From: Scytalidium lignicola
Lineage: Eukaryota > Ascomycota > Leotiomycetes
Assembly: GCA_002812745.2 (NCBI GenBank)
Contig: NCSJ02000294.1
Location: 1 to 54,115 of the forward strand
Reading direction: 5' to 3'
Length of the DNA: 54,115 nucleotides
Below, piece by piece: positions 12,099 through 28,095 of this stretch. Both the position numbers and the translations under genes were made by a program. How positions within the stretch are numbered: position 1 is the stretch's first letter; every line of letters begins with the position of its first letter. The notes below the pieces were generated by a model that saw only the letters and a list, made by a program, of their open reading frames with translations, did no database searches and had not been told where the DNA came from.

Positions 12099-12122
12099 CA
12101 TCGTACGTCAGAACGTACGATG
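12099..12122. repeat. Perfect hairpin, 10-bp arms and 4-nt loop
   Basis: CATCGTACGT and ACGTACGATG flank a CAGA loop. The flanks add a partly matching TGG/GGCA context. It could be a transposon footprint or an RNA stem; its role is unknown. Confidence 0.7.
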
Positions 12123-12498
12123 GCAGGTGAACTGTAGTTAGCTATATCACCAATTAATCAACCACAAAAGAACCTAATAATAGCTCTATAATCAAAAAAT
12201 AGAACTGAATTGTTGTGTACCTACTATAGCTACGGCTCTATGTATCCCCTTAGACCCTAGGTCCCTTAACTGGCTACAGCTCAACACGGGTAGAATATTG
12301 ATCAATGCGGGTAGAACACGTGCCGTTTAGGAAACTTCAAGGAGGGTACAGAGTAACCTTTGATCAAACCCAGCAAGGGCAGAGACTTAATCCAATAATT
12401 GAGCATATGCTGAGTATATGTGTAATTACAGGAATATTGATTTTAATATTTAAATTATAGCATAATTAATATAGCCTATAACAAGCTACTGTATAATT

Positions 12499-12737
12499 TA
12501 CTACCCCTCCTAAAAGATTCATACCTGCAAGGACGAATCTATGATTTGCGTGATCTCATTTGCTCAAACCTTTGCATAACCCTTGTAAAGCGTGTATTCT
12601 ATTTTTATGAATATTACCCAAATGAGTTCATAAGGTCCTTGCGGTCCTTGTTCAGAATCTCATGATCTTCGTCTAATCTGCGTCATAATCCCAGTTTTGA
12701 CCCTTGCATGTGTGAAATATTTACTGCAGAGGGGCTT
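12499..12737. mobile_element. Candidate MITE, about 240 bp, with imperfect terminal inverted repeats
   Basis: The left end (after TA at 12499-12500) reads CTACCCCTCCTAAAAG and continues to CCTGCAAGGA. The right end, reverse-complemented, reads CCCCTCTGCAGTAAATATTT and continues to GCAAGGGTCAAAA. The pattern (C-rich terminus, AAATA block, GCAAGG/GCAGGG) recurs at 33.6, 38.1 and 38.15-39.15 kb. The internal segment at about 12635-12662 matches 38079-38106 almost base for base. There is no coding capacity. The boundaries are approximate. Confidence 0.5.
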
Positions 12738-13508
12738 AAGCTTCTCAGGCCAAAGTTATATACAGTACGGGGATATATTGTCCACATAAAACCCTTCATT
12801 CTCCTAAAACGGAGATAATTGTATTGTAAAGCAACGACGCTGAAAGTGGTTCAAATTGGTTTATGGTGTCCGAAGGGATACGCAGCGCTCCCAGTTTGCT
12901 GAATATTCACCAATTATTGTATGACGTTCTGCTAGCGCTCCAACGACCGTTGCCATGGAGGCCGATCTTTTCTAGGTCTTTAAACTGAATTCGAAACCCT
13001 GAAAGCCCTAAATTGGCACATGTTAACTTCTCTAGCCGTCTATATCTGCAGTCCTCCATTTATAGGTATTATCCCTCTAAACCTGCTATAATCGAAGAAT
13101 TCCTATGAGACTATCTATTCTTTTAACCCTTAAAACAGCCACGTATGATAGCTTTAATGCAAAATCCTTTTCCAAGTTCAACAAGCCTTGTCGACTGTTA
13201 TTCTATGTGATTTGTGTATTATTATAACGCGTATATTAGTACCATTGATATGTAAACTTACCGCGTAGATAGCTATCACATCCTAAAAGAAAAATTCTTC
13301 ACTTCAATTAAGTTGCTTTGAAGACTCAAACTGAACAGCACATATTTCAAAAGACAATACATTTTAAGCAATAGTCAAACCCCAATCCATAGAACAATCA
13401 TTTTATGATTTTTTATGTAATCTTATAATTAAAACCAATAACCCCCTAAATTCCGTTTGCCAAAAACATTTGCCCATAAATGCTTCAATGCATGAGGATC
13501 CCCCTACT

Positions 13509-17933
<4,425 letters not shown>

Positions 17934-19352
17934 TTATAAACCACTACCTTTCACGTTCCCACTCCGGGCAATGAGGCATTCTCTTGCGTCGTGCCACGGT
18001 TTCCCATCGCGCCAGTATCCATCCAGCACTGGCTTTCTCCCGGGCAAGTCACCTCTAGGTAACAGATTGAGCCAGTCCCAGTGACAACGTTCTTTCCAAC
18101 CACTTGATTTCCACGCATTAAGATCTAAGTCAGGATTGCTATTCATGGTTGGTAAATATCTCGCAAGAGATGGATCGTGCGCAAAGCAAACCAATACCGA
18201 CGGAGAGGCATCAAATTGAACCAGCCGGTCAACCGATTGTTGTGCAATTTGAGGATGGGTGTAGGCTGAACTGGACTTAGTAGAGATTTTGTGAAAGGGA
18301 GTTGTCCGTGAGTCGAAGGAAGAATTCTGAGTGGTTGCTGCTTGGGGGTGATGGTCGGTGAAGATACTTGCTGGGCATGGTACGGGGAAGAAGTCGTCTT
18401 GATCTAAGACTTGTTCATGAATGGGATTGGGTAGCGGATAGCTGGGCGATGGTCTGAAGCAGCCAGCAAAATGGCAGATATCACCGCCGAGGAAGACGAA
18501 TGTACTCTCGGGCTCGGGGGTTGTGCAAGCAAGGCCACATATGTGTCCGGTGCAGTGGCCGGGTGTATCTGTCGAAAGGAGGCCCGTCAGCATTGGAGCA
18601 CCATCAGCCAGAAACGACTCGGGCTGGGAGATTCACCATTCAGGAACAAAACAGGTGTGCTTACCCAGAAGATAGAAAGAGCCATCCAAGAAGAAATCGA
18701 CTGCTCGGAAGCCGCCTATGGTCAACGCTGACGTAGAAAAATCAATCTCTCTCAGCTCTCTATTAGCAAAGGCGTCGGCCGGGACTGGTGAGTTAGGATG
18801 ATTAGGATAACCCGGCATCAAGGTCGGTGAAGCTTTGAAACCAGGTCCTACGATGAGAGAAGTCGAAGGCGGAAATAACGCTACGTTACCTATGTGGTCC
18901 TAGTGATAATGGGACCATATGACATTGGCTACAAATAGAAAGTCAGCCTCGTAGATCGATCTAGGTATACCCTAAATGGTACTCTGAATCACATCACCCA
19001 ACGGTTGCCACATACCAATCTGCGCCAGCCCAATGCCGTTCTCCTCGAGGACTTCGGTGGCGTCCTGAGCGACTCTGAGCGACGGAATACTGACTCCACC
19101 ACCAAGTCGACTCAGAACGACAGCAGGCAGATTCCAGTAATCCTTTCGAACACCGAGATCGAACATCAGCTTCTTTCCTGAAACCTCATGCTCAATCAGG
19201 AAGGCCAGATCGGGGACTTCGAAGAACTCCTGCCCTAGTGCTGCAGGCTCGATAAACGACTCGGCCTTGATCGTGAACCAACATCTAGTATCAACAATGC
19301 GCACGCGCACGATATTTTCGGAATTGGGGATGTGCAGCTGGGTTTCCGCCAT
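17934..19352 (-). pseudogene. Metallo-beta-lactamase-fold hydrolase with a stop codon in its metal-binding motif
   Basis: Three exons (19352-19016, 18928-18665, 18568-17934) join with perfect frame and would encode 411 aa of an MBL-fold hydrolase of the lactonase/lactamase-like type. The N-terminus has FDLGVRKDYW, the core has NVIWSHYH-stop-DHIGN, then YLLDTPGHCTGHI and the C-terminal FLGGDICHFAG and CFAHDPSL. In the HxHxDH zinc motif the ligands His119, His121, Asp123 and His124 are all present, but codon 122 is TAG (18902-18900). The coding lengths and splice sites are otherwise flawless, so the lesion looks recent. TGG to TAG is a C-to-T change in CpA context on the other strand, as produced by RIP. 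An intact relative lies at 42911-43957. Confidence 0.85.
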
Positions 19353-19844
19353 TGTAGCACATCTATTGATAAACTCCGGTATGTGTGTTTAAGATGTCGC
19401 TGGAAGATAGATTCGAGCGCCTGTCAAATACGGCACCAAAGGCCCTGGACGGAGCTCGACTCTCCGAGACGGAGCTTGACTGACCGCCACACGCAATCGC
19501 CGTCGTCGTCTCCCGTGCTGCAGCACAGTATTACAGGAATATGTTGGAAAATATGTGCTTACATCCTGGGAAACTTCTTGTCCTCCGAGAGAACACTGCC
19601 GGCCAGACTCCTGCCACACCTGACAGGCTAGTCTTCAACATATTACTTAATTTGAACTCTTTTACAAATATGAAAAATATTAATATTTAAAAGTTCTGAT
19701 ATATAATATTATTCAATTTTTGTAATAGAATATCTATAAATTTGTCCTATACTCTTAAATTCTAAGGATAACTAATGCCNTTTTTTTACATATAAAGCTA
19801 TACAGTAGGATGGTGGGTCTATTTAATAATATATTGAAATGTTA
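19353..19844. other. Intergenic
   Basis: The first 270 bp are GC-richer with an open minus frame of no recognisable family; the rest is very AT-rich. One N lies at about 19780. This is the promoter side of the MBL gene and the 3' side of the oxidoreductase. Confidence 0.4.
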
Positions 19845-21120
19845 CTACAATTTAATGACAACCTTCCCAAAAGCATTTCCTCCTATCAAATAATCAAATG
19901 CTTTATTTGCCTCTTGAAAATCAAAGACTTGATCGATAATAGTGTCAAATCTCATTTTAGTTGCTTTTAGAAATGAGACAAAGTTTTCAAAGTCTGCCTT
20001 CGTTCCGACCTGAATTCCACTGTGTAACAAGTTAGTATTCCTTGTCTAGGACAAATACAATATAGCATAATAAAAAGGTAGTGTGGAAGCTCACTTAATA
20101 TGACAAGCCTTGCTGATCAACAAAATTCCTAGTTCTCTAAAATCTCCCTTGCTTTTCGTGGTTAACAGGCCCACCTGAGAAACACTTCCGCGTTTTTTCA
20201 AGGACCTGACACTCTGCAGAAGAGTTGATGCTCCTCCTTGATCGATCACAATATCAGCACCAATCCCTTCGGTCAAACGCATTACCTCAACTTCCCAGTT
20301 AGGGAGCGTTTTGTAGTTGATTGTTAATGTTGCGCCTAATGTCTTGGCCTTCTCCAGTTTTTCATCAGATGAAGATGTTATGATTATACGAGCCCCAAGT
20401 TTAGTGGCGAGTAAAAGGCAGACCGAACTGACACCACCTGTGCCTTGGATAAGTACAGTCTTTCCCGCTAGCGTGTGGTATGCGTCTACTGCGTTCCACG
20501 CGGTCAAACCTGCGCACGCAAGTATGCTCGCCTGAGAAAAAGAGATTCAGTAAACGTTATTAAACTAATAATTAAATCTTGCTGAACCGCGAATCACTCA
20601 CCTCCTCCCATGATAGATAATCTGGAACTTCGACTAGAGCATGTTGTGGCAGGACAAGATGGGTTGCCAATGTGCCATCGATACTTTGGCCGACAGCTAA
20701 GTTCCAGTCACCATATCAGTAAGCATATCAAATCAAACGATCAAGGAATTTTTACATACCTTCGAACTCTATTTCATTCCCTGTATTGCATAGGAGATCT
20801 ATCATCGATACCACTTTGCTCCCAACCTATGCATGTCAGAACATCACATACTATCAGGGGTTCCGGCTCCATACTTTAAATAATTTGACGCTATCTCCAA
20901 CCTGAATCACCTCGCCAGCAAATTCCGTCCCGGGGATGCCAGTGTCCAATGTTGGCCAAGGGAATCTACCCGTCAAGATAGCTCCATCCTTCCAGTTCAA
21001 TGACACGGCTTGAACTTTAATCAGGACATCATAAGATTTTAAAGATTGGATAGGTTCTGTGAAAAGTTGAAGGGATCCCTTGGATCGTCGGTACACTTGC
21101 CTATTTGTTGATTCACTCAT
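19845..21120 (-). CDS. MDR-family oxidoreductase (zinc-free alcohol dehydrogenase/quinone reductase type)
   Basis: Five exons (21120-20875, 20826-20760, 20696-20602, 20531-20095, 20019-19845) give 339 aa. The introns (48, 63, 70, 75 bp) all keep frame. The GroES-like N-terminal domain has VSLNWKDGAILTGRFP and GIPGTEFAGEV. The Rossmann domain has LIQGTGGVSSVCLLLA for NADP(H), followed by ATKLGARIIITSSSDEKL. The C-terminal NGIQVGTKADFE and GKVVIKL are typical. The catalytic-zinc cysteine/histidine set of true alcohol dehydrogenases is absent, which points to an NADPH-dependent enone or quinone reductase. It is divergent from the SDR at 21914 across a 0.8-kb shared promoter. It is AT-rich and intron-dense compared with the 39-48 kb genes. 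Confidence 0.9.
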
Positions 21121-21913
21121 GATTGCAGATTGTAGGGCAGTTTTGTTGAGGCTAAGGAATTAGCTATGGAAAAAGGGTCAAGAGTTAATTATTATATAGC
21201 CATGGCAACTAGAATAGAGACGTCTTAACTGCTTCAATGATGACTATTTATATTATATTAAAGCAACTGTACAAGGCACTAGGTGGTCTTAGGGAACTGG
21301 GAACGGGGAACTGTGCCATGTTAACTGCCGATGTAGAAGCGATGTCAGTACTTAGGCAATTTGATTACAATAGCTAACATCTTAGTCATTTGTAATGTCG
21401 GTTTTAAAACAACATATTCGGGGATTGTAATTCGTAAACTAGCTCCAAACAAAGGCCGGTGTATTGTAGCACGTACGGTTTGGCTCAATCCGACCAATAA
21501 GACTGCAACTTGCGCTCCGGCCGGATTAACATCTTCCGCGGAACGGAACAGAATCATTGATCTGTTCCGAAATCTCGACCTCATTGTACGAAAATAGATG
21601 TCTGTTCTGTACTAGTTACTTGCTAAATAATTATACCAGGATATTGCAGTAGAGAATATCTCTTTCCCGCCAATCTAGTATGAAAATAGATCATTAGACC
21701 ATGTCTTCTTCTTGGACATAGTACGTCACCAATTACCAAGCATACTCGTGCTTGAGAGAGGCCCCACATGTGACAGCAATATAAATCAAAATAGTAGCAA
21801 GATTACATATATATATTTGTTATCAATCTACTCAACCAGCTCCCACATCAACTACAATATCAGATATCAAGCAAACAGGCAACACCCAAATTTTCAGAGT
21901 ATCGCTTTTCAAG
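21121..21913. promoter_or_regulatory. Divergent promoter between the MDR and SDR genes
   Basis: The two start codons face away from each other across 793 bp. It contains a CGG-N11-CCG pair at 21476-21492 followed directly by CCAAT, and more CCGG/CCGCGG words at 21518-21545. No coding sequence is visible. Confidence 0.55.
21476..21492. promoter_or_regulatory. CGG-N11-CCG, candidate Zn2Cys6 binding site
   Basis: Inverted CGG triplets spaced by 11 nt are the classic target form of dimeric Zn2Cys6 proteins. The nearest such regulator is encoded at 23527. A single occurrence by chance is quite possible. Confidence 0.3.
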
Positions 21914-22828
21914 ATGTCGGTACCATCATTTACTAAGACTTTCCATAATTCACCCTACCCAGCAATAAACATCACAAGACCTGAGCTGTCTATGACAAAT
22001 AAATCAGTGGTAATCACGGGTGGTGGTGCTGGCATTGGACTTGCTACCGCACGCGCGTTTGCCTTGGCTGGAGCCAAAAACATCATCATAACCGGACGGA
22101 CACTTGGGAAGCTCCAGAACGCGAAGAAAGAGATTGAGAGACTGTCTAGCTCAACCGCCGTCCATCTACAAGTTGTTGATATGAAGGATCAAGCGGCAAC
22201 CAATGAGATATTTGCATCTCTACGGAATACCATTGGACCGCTCGAAGTTCTGGTACATAATGCATCATACCTTTCTGATATTGCTGAGGTCGTTTCTAGT
22301 GATGTGAATGACTGGTGGGAAGGATTTGAAGTTAACGTCAAGGGCACTTTTGTCATTACCAGAGCATTCCTCCACAATTCGATAGGCAAGGGAGCGGTGA
22401 TTATCAATGTTTCGTCTGCTGTAGCACACTTTCCGTTCCTACCAGGGTACAGCAGTTATGCTGGTTCGAAAGCCGCAGCCGTAAGGTTGCTTGATTATAT
22501 TGCAGGAGAGAATGCTGGAGTTAGAGTCGTGAGCTGTCACCCAGGTGTCATTGATACAGACATGGGACGGAAGAGTGCCGAATACGTGAAGCCCGCAGCC
22601 TATGATGACAGTAAGTGTTCCGCATAGAAATTCAGTGGCATTACCGTTAACTAATCTGTAATAGTTCAATTACCAGCATCCTTCATTGTGTGGTTGGCTA
22701 GTACCGAAGCTGATTTCCTCAAGGGACGATTTGTATGGTCTAACTGGGATGTCACAGAGCTGAAGGCAAGGGAGCAGGAAATTGTTGAAAAAAATCTCCT
22801 GACCTTGCAACTGGCAGGGTGGCCATAA
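21914..22828 (+). CDS. Short-chain dehydrogenase/reductase (classical SDR)
   Basis: Two exons (21914-22610, 22665-22828) give 286 aa; the 54-bp intron has a GTAAGT donor and CTAAT branch. The cofactor loop TGGGAGIG is at 35-42, with Arg62 after beta-2 favouring NADP(H). VHNAS replaces the usual NNAG at 114-118, and catalytic Ser (NVSSA, about 166-169) and Tyr182-x3-Lys186 are present. A second in-frame ATG at residue 27 (LSMTNKSV) is an alternative start close to the fold. The C-terminal exon (FIVWLAST, FLKGRFVWSNWDV) resembles fungal SDRs of secondary-metabolite or detoxification loci. It is likely co-regulated with the MDR gene through the shared promoter. Confidence 0.9.
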
Positions 22829-23526
22829 TCCTTCCACCTCTTTTTATAACTCTAAGAATATGAATCTGTTATCAAACTTCTTTCTTAGATGACATACAAA
22901 AGATTACATAGACTAGACTTAATCATCTCTAAATTATGACGGCGAAGAATAACAATATCGATGATTTAAGGTTATCGTTACAGGATTATTTGCAACCGAT
23001 AGACGACAAACTTGATTTACGCATATGCGGAAATAAAACTATAACTTCACATAGGTTATATAATTCTCTAAAGAAAGAGAAGAGGACAAAGTAAGTTATT
23101 TATGTATAAGTTAAATCGAGTGAATAATAATACAAAGTTAAAGATTTTAGAGTGAATGGCAACACTCTAATACGGACCGTAGCTTGATTCTTGGCTGAAA
23201 TACCCTTTACATTAACTCCACTTATACACCGAACCTATCAACTTTCGCTGTCTGCCGATTAAGTTATGTAATCAAAGTCCGACAAGTTAGGCTGATTTTT
23301 ACCTTCACGTGACATATTCACAACCATTTGCTGACAAACCTGCTTTAGTACAATCTTCAAATTTCATGAGGAACCTCCTGATTGCCCCTGTATGCTTCCT
23401 CAAATAGCTGTTGATTTGATAACTGATATATGCTGTCTCTTTATTTTCATCATCTATACAGGTTCAAAACCCGCGCCCTCAAATTACTAATATAGTTGTC
23501 GACTAACTATTTTAGATCAAAGAAAT
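22829..23526. other. Intergenic, AT-rich
   Basis: Promoter region of the Zn2Cys6 gene. It contains one CGGACCG palindrome near 23174 and no other supported element. Confidence 0.4.
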
Positions 23527-26248
23527 ATGTTACCTCATGGAGCACCCGTACACAATCCTGAACCTGGAGGAGAAGAAGCATCTAAGAAGATAGGTAAACG
23601 CCACAAGATTGTACAGGCATGCCAAGGCTGCCGGAAAAAAAAGGTAGGGACGTTGTATTTGGTTATTAGTTTTGTTAATTTTGCTACTAGATCAAATGTG
23701 ATGGGAAATTGCCCCAATGTGGTCCTTGCTTATTGAGGACTACTACTTGTCATTATTCCCCAATTACTAAAGAGTCAATGATTTCAAAAAGGTTAATGTT
23801 TCTGAAATGCTACGTAGTGTTTTGACTCGAAATATATTGATCCGTGTTTAGAAGCAACGTCTACGGAAACACCCGGTTATATATTAAAAATCTTGAAGCT
23901 CGACTAGAGAAGCTAGAATCAGGGCATGGATCCGATACAGACTCCAACTCCGGAGCAACTGGTCCCGTAATAGCTCAACCCCCAAAAGAACCACAAACAG
24001 AAAGATTGTATAATACCCAATTCATGGCAGATGCCTCTGTTAAGGCAGTAAACAAGGATGATGTATCACTCTTGGCAACTCAACTACAGGGAGTTATGAC
24101 GGATAGGTTTGGAAAACTAAATTTTGAAGGTAGATTACCTTATGTGATTCTAACAAAGCTCTTTCATGATATTGATGCTCAATTCAGCTGAACGGGAACC
24201 TTTCTCGCTTTTTTCTGCTCGAGGTATCAGTTGGATCAATCTTCAATCCGGTGATACTTCTTTTCAAGACTCGCTTGCGAACATCGTACCTACTCGAGAG
24301 GAGAAAAACACAGCGCTTATCGGTCTCAAGGATTCTTCTGCGTCAATTGAGGGTCGAAATATAAGCTTAATGCCGGAAAAAGGTGTCGCCCGAGATTTAC
24401 TTAATAGTAAGACGTTGACCCATATTAGTCAATTTAAGACTGAAATTTCCTTTGACAGCATACTTCTCATCCTTCAACCACTTACTACCGTTATTTGATG
24501 AGTCTAAGTTTCGAGCTCGGTTCGAAATGGATTATCGACCAAATATGAGTAAAGACGATTACGCATGGTATGCATGCCTCAATGCTATGTTTGCATCATC
24601 TTTGCGGTTTCAATCCACGACAGTCCCAAAGGTAACTCCACAAGAACATCGGGATTCTCAACTATTTGATAATGCATGCAGTGTACTAAGCATGCTCTTA
24701 TTTGAAAGTGGTAATATTATGGCTGTTCAAGCACTTGTTGTAATGGTACTTTCTTCATTTTTACTGAATAACACTAGACAAATATATTAATCACGTTTTA
24801 ATAGACACTTTACCTCCAATCGACACCAAATACCCAAGCATACTATGTTTTGATAGGCACTGCCTGTCGAATCGCTAACTCGATCGGACTTCAGAGGAGC
24901 GACTCAGAATTCTCAAATCCTTTTGTTACTGATTCACAGCAACGGTCTAACGTCTTCTGGTCATGTTATCTTTTTGATAAAGAAGTCAGTATTCGTTCAG
25001 GCCGCCCACCTGTCTTTAGTAAGGGCGATATTAACGTTCCACTACCTGATTGGAATCCTTTGGACCAACACGGGATTGTCAGGCTAGAAAATGGAGAGAC
25101 AGTTAATCTATGGAGGTTAGCTATTGATTTAGCATGTATTCAAGACCTCGCATATACCGGGCTATACTCTGCCAGTGCAATGGCAGCCGATCCAATTGAT
25201 CGTAGAGCGACTATCTCAAAGCTTGATAGAGCCTTAGAGGAGTGGCGAATAAAGCTGCCTATTAGTATTCGCCCAGGACACAAGATACGTTACCATGGGA
25301 AATTAATGTTTAATGTTATATTCGTCCACAGTACCTATCAGTATCTATTATCAGCTATCCATCGTGCGGCCTCTTACGAACAACTATCCACAAAAAAGGC
25401 ATCGTGGGGAAACAATCCATCATATCATATACTGGCAAACAACGAGAGTCATGTCGATGTTGAGATAGTTGCTCAATCAGCCAGAGAAACAATTAAGCTG
25501 ATTCAGCATTCTGGCCTTGAAATAGGCTCTTGGCTATGGTACTATGAATCTTGGATATTTAATATAACTTGCTAACAGTTGGGAAGGGCACTATTATACT
25601 ATCAAATGACTGCCATAACATCGCTGTTTACACATGTTATGATTCGTCCAAATGATCCACAGGCATTTCAGGATGTTATCCTTATAGAGCAAAGCTGTTC
25701 CTTCGTTGCTGAACTAACAAAGGTGAATCATCATCGTGGAGCTACGCAGATTTTGGAGATTATGGGTGTTCTTGTTAATGTGGCCAAGAAGACTATAGAA
25801 AGACGGCTCCAGTCTGTCCACTATAGTGACATGTCTTCATTTCCACTCAAAGAGAGTGAGTTACATCTCGGGATGACCGAGGATAATGTTGTAGTTGCTC
25901 AAGAGTACAATGCAAAAGGAAATTTAGATACAAATATGATTGAAAATGTAGGTCATATTTGCAAATCCTTACTTACATACTATTATTGGCTAACGAAAAT
26001 CGAGATGACCTCTCACAATGGTGGTCTAGGCAGTTCTGAAGGCCAAATAGGCGAGCCGTATCAAGAAACCTCTCTAGACACATACGTTGAAGAAGATTTC
26101 CCAATTGATCTGTGGAGTCTGCCAATGAACTGGAACTTCAACTTTGCCGAATTTTCAGGTAAAGGTTTCCTTAGAACTTCTCGTGGTAACTGAAATTGTT
26201 GACACTCTTGATTTAGATCAAAACAAATATTTTGACTCAATGTCTTAA
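23527..26248 (+). CDS. Zn2Cys6 transcription factor with fungal-specific middle domain
   Basis: Eight exons by splice reading: 23527-23643, 23691-23791, 23852-24129, 24188-24406, 24459-24745, 24805-25538, 25587-26158, 26217-26248 (779 aa). The first intron splits the zinc cluster, which is intact: Cys32, 35, 42, 49, 52 and 59. A basic linker and a short coiled coil (LYIKNLEARLEKLESG) follow. The middle domain includes YFSSFNHLLPLFDE, QRSNVFWSCYLFDKEVSI and GRPP. It is a nuclear DNA-binding regulator. Apparent breaks near 24189 and 25573 vanish with introns 24130-24187 and 25539-25586. If the last intron is not used, the protein ends at 26193 instead. The adjacent MDR/SDR/MBL genes are the natural candidate targets. 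Confidence 0.87.
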
Positions 26249-28095
26249 ACTCTGCTATAAGTAAGAATTAATTAGCTCTTCACTTATACGTCACACTAAT
26301 AAAATGGAAGGATAGTTGTTGCATCCTATCTGCCTAAGTTTAATATGCTTCTGTATCAGATAAAATATAGAAACTAAATCCGGTGTTTGATATCTAGATA
26401 TAAAGACTACCATCACCTCATTATACAATCTTCGTCTTGCATTTTGTCTAGACACCAAATGTTTTATTATCGTGATAAATAAATCGTCATGCAGGTTGGT
26501 GATGATAATGTAAATGTCGGTTCACCTCTACGGTGAACGTACATCTCCAATATATCGAGGTAATACGTGTTGATATGGTAGTTGATTGTTGTTAGCTATA
26601 GGTAAGTTCGTACTGCGGTAGTTATATGGGGAGTACTGCCGTGCAGTACCGCCCTCCCCTACCGCAACCGAACTAGCCTTATCTTATCTACACGTGCACC
26701 TAATCTACACGTGATTCTAGCCTACATGTGACCATGCCAACAGTAAAGTAAATATAAAAATGAAGTGAGATAATAGATTTAGGCAATAGAACGGACCCCT
26801 TTGCTATTAATTTATAAACTACACCTAATTTTACAATTATCTTTTGGTTATGTGAATAACAATTGCGTTCAGCTTTTCAAAAAATTAATGGGCGTTTGTT
26901 GCGGATACGCATTTGGTACATATATAGGGTTAAGTAATTAGGCTGAGGAGTTCTCCTTTTGCCTGTACACCTGACAACTTCAACTTAATTATTGTTATAA
27001 TCTAGAACATATCTTTAGCCAGCTTTGTTTTAAAAACAACGCTGCTTCCACACAATGAGATCTAGGACTTTATAACCATTGGACTACATGAAGCTATCAA
27101 TTAACTATATTTTCTAATAATGTACTATTAATATATAAACAACATGATGATTTAAAGATACTGGAGGTTATGTAAAGATTGCAATTGCAAGATAAGGCAA
27201 TCAAAACTCACAATGAGTGTACTTTCCATAATCTTACAACGGAGATATCTCTTCATACTAGGTTACGAATCTCAATATGCTCAAAATAATATTTCAGTTA
27301 GCCAAAGAGGAAGACGATATATATAAAATATATTAAGTTGTATCCTTAATCTCTTATTAAGTATGGAAAGCATTATACAACTCTGTATATATCTTCACTG
27401 CTTTTACTTTCCCTGATATGATTCATTCACATAGGACTTAGCAAGGATCAATTATCACTCGCGGAAGGACAAGAACTCAGACCTCTTACATGTGTATGGA
27501 CTTAATTCTTCTCGACGTAGCTAATTATACCATTCTCTAATATCAGTTCAAACTTCGTCTATGAGTGAGTCGCTAGATGTGACGGTCATACTATTTAAAA
27601 TAGTGAGCATGGTAGGAGTGGAAGTGATCTCTAAGAAGCGATCCAGGGTCCATTGAATTACAGCTTGCAGGGAAATCTCTATTTAGTTGTATTTGGACCA
27701 GGTAATAAATACTACAAGATCGAAGTGCCGGTAGAAAACATATAATGCAGGACTGCTAAAAAGAGAGAAGCGGTTACGCTCAATTGCTCATAAATACAGT
27801 TAAACAAAATAATGAACACAGTGGAGAAAGAATGTGAAGTATTACTATTGTAATTTTTAAACGTGTATTATTTTAGCTATATACATATATGTGCATAAAC
27901 ATATAGCATACCATGAGTCATAGTAAGTAACGATATTAGATAAACTTGCGAATTTGGTAATATAGTGCGTGCAGATTGAGCGATAAAGAGAACAGGTGCC
28001 TGGGTTGTGTTGGTAAGACTTGTCAGACATTAATCTGGGACGTCAAGGTAATGTGTCCTGGTAGTTTGCATTTTCCTGGAGGACTTCTAAACCTG
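26249..28095. other. Long AT-rich intergenic region
   Basis: 1.85 kb without any coding frame. It contains the inverted repeat at 26606-26673 and, just after it, spaced CTACACGTG-type words (26690-26730). Nothing else is visible. Confidence 0.5.
26606..26673. repeat. Imperfect hairpin, about 68 bp
   Basis: The left arm begins GTTCG...TGCGGTAG and the right arm ends CTACCGCA...CGAAC. The inner core GTACTGC-CGT-GCAGTAC is a perfect palindrome. It is a GC-rich island in AT-rich DNA, possibly the remains of a transposon end. Confidence 0.6.

Larger units (their letters stand above)
11284..13508. other. Long intergenic region
   Basis: 2.2 kb. The first 600 bp are of mixed composition with several overlapping short frames on the minus strand and no family signal. 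The rest is AT-rich. It contains a perfect hairpin (12099-12122) and a small inverted-repeat element (12499-12737), listed separately. No gene is supported. Confidence 0.5.

Noticed and set aside
18880..18930. An alternative splice acceptor (CACTAG) to avoid the stop in the MBL motif
   Set aside because: It would remove His119 and His121, two zinc ligands that are encoded perfectly just before the TAG.
23455..23475. GGTTCAAAACCC, resembling a tRNA T-loop
   Set aside because: The stem does not pair and no D or anticodon arm is present upstream.
24170..24200. A frameshift in the 23.5-kb regulator
   Set aside because: A 58-bp intron (24130-24187) with proper ends restores frame exactly.
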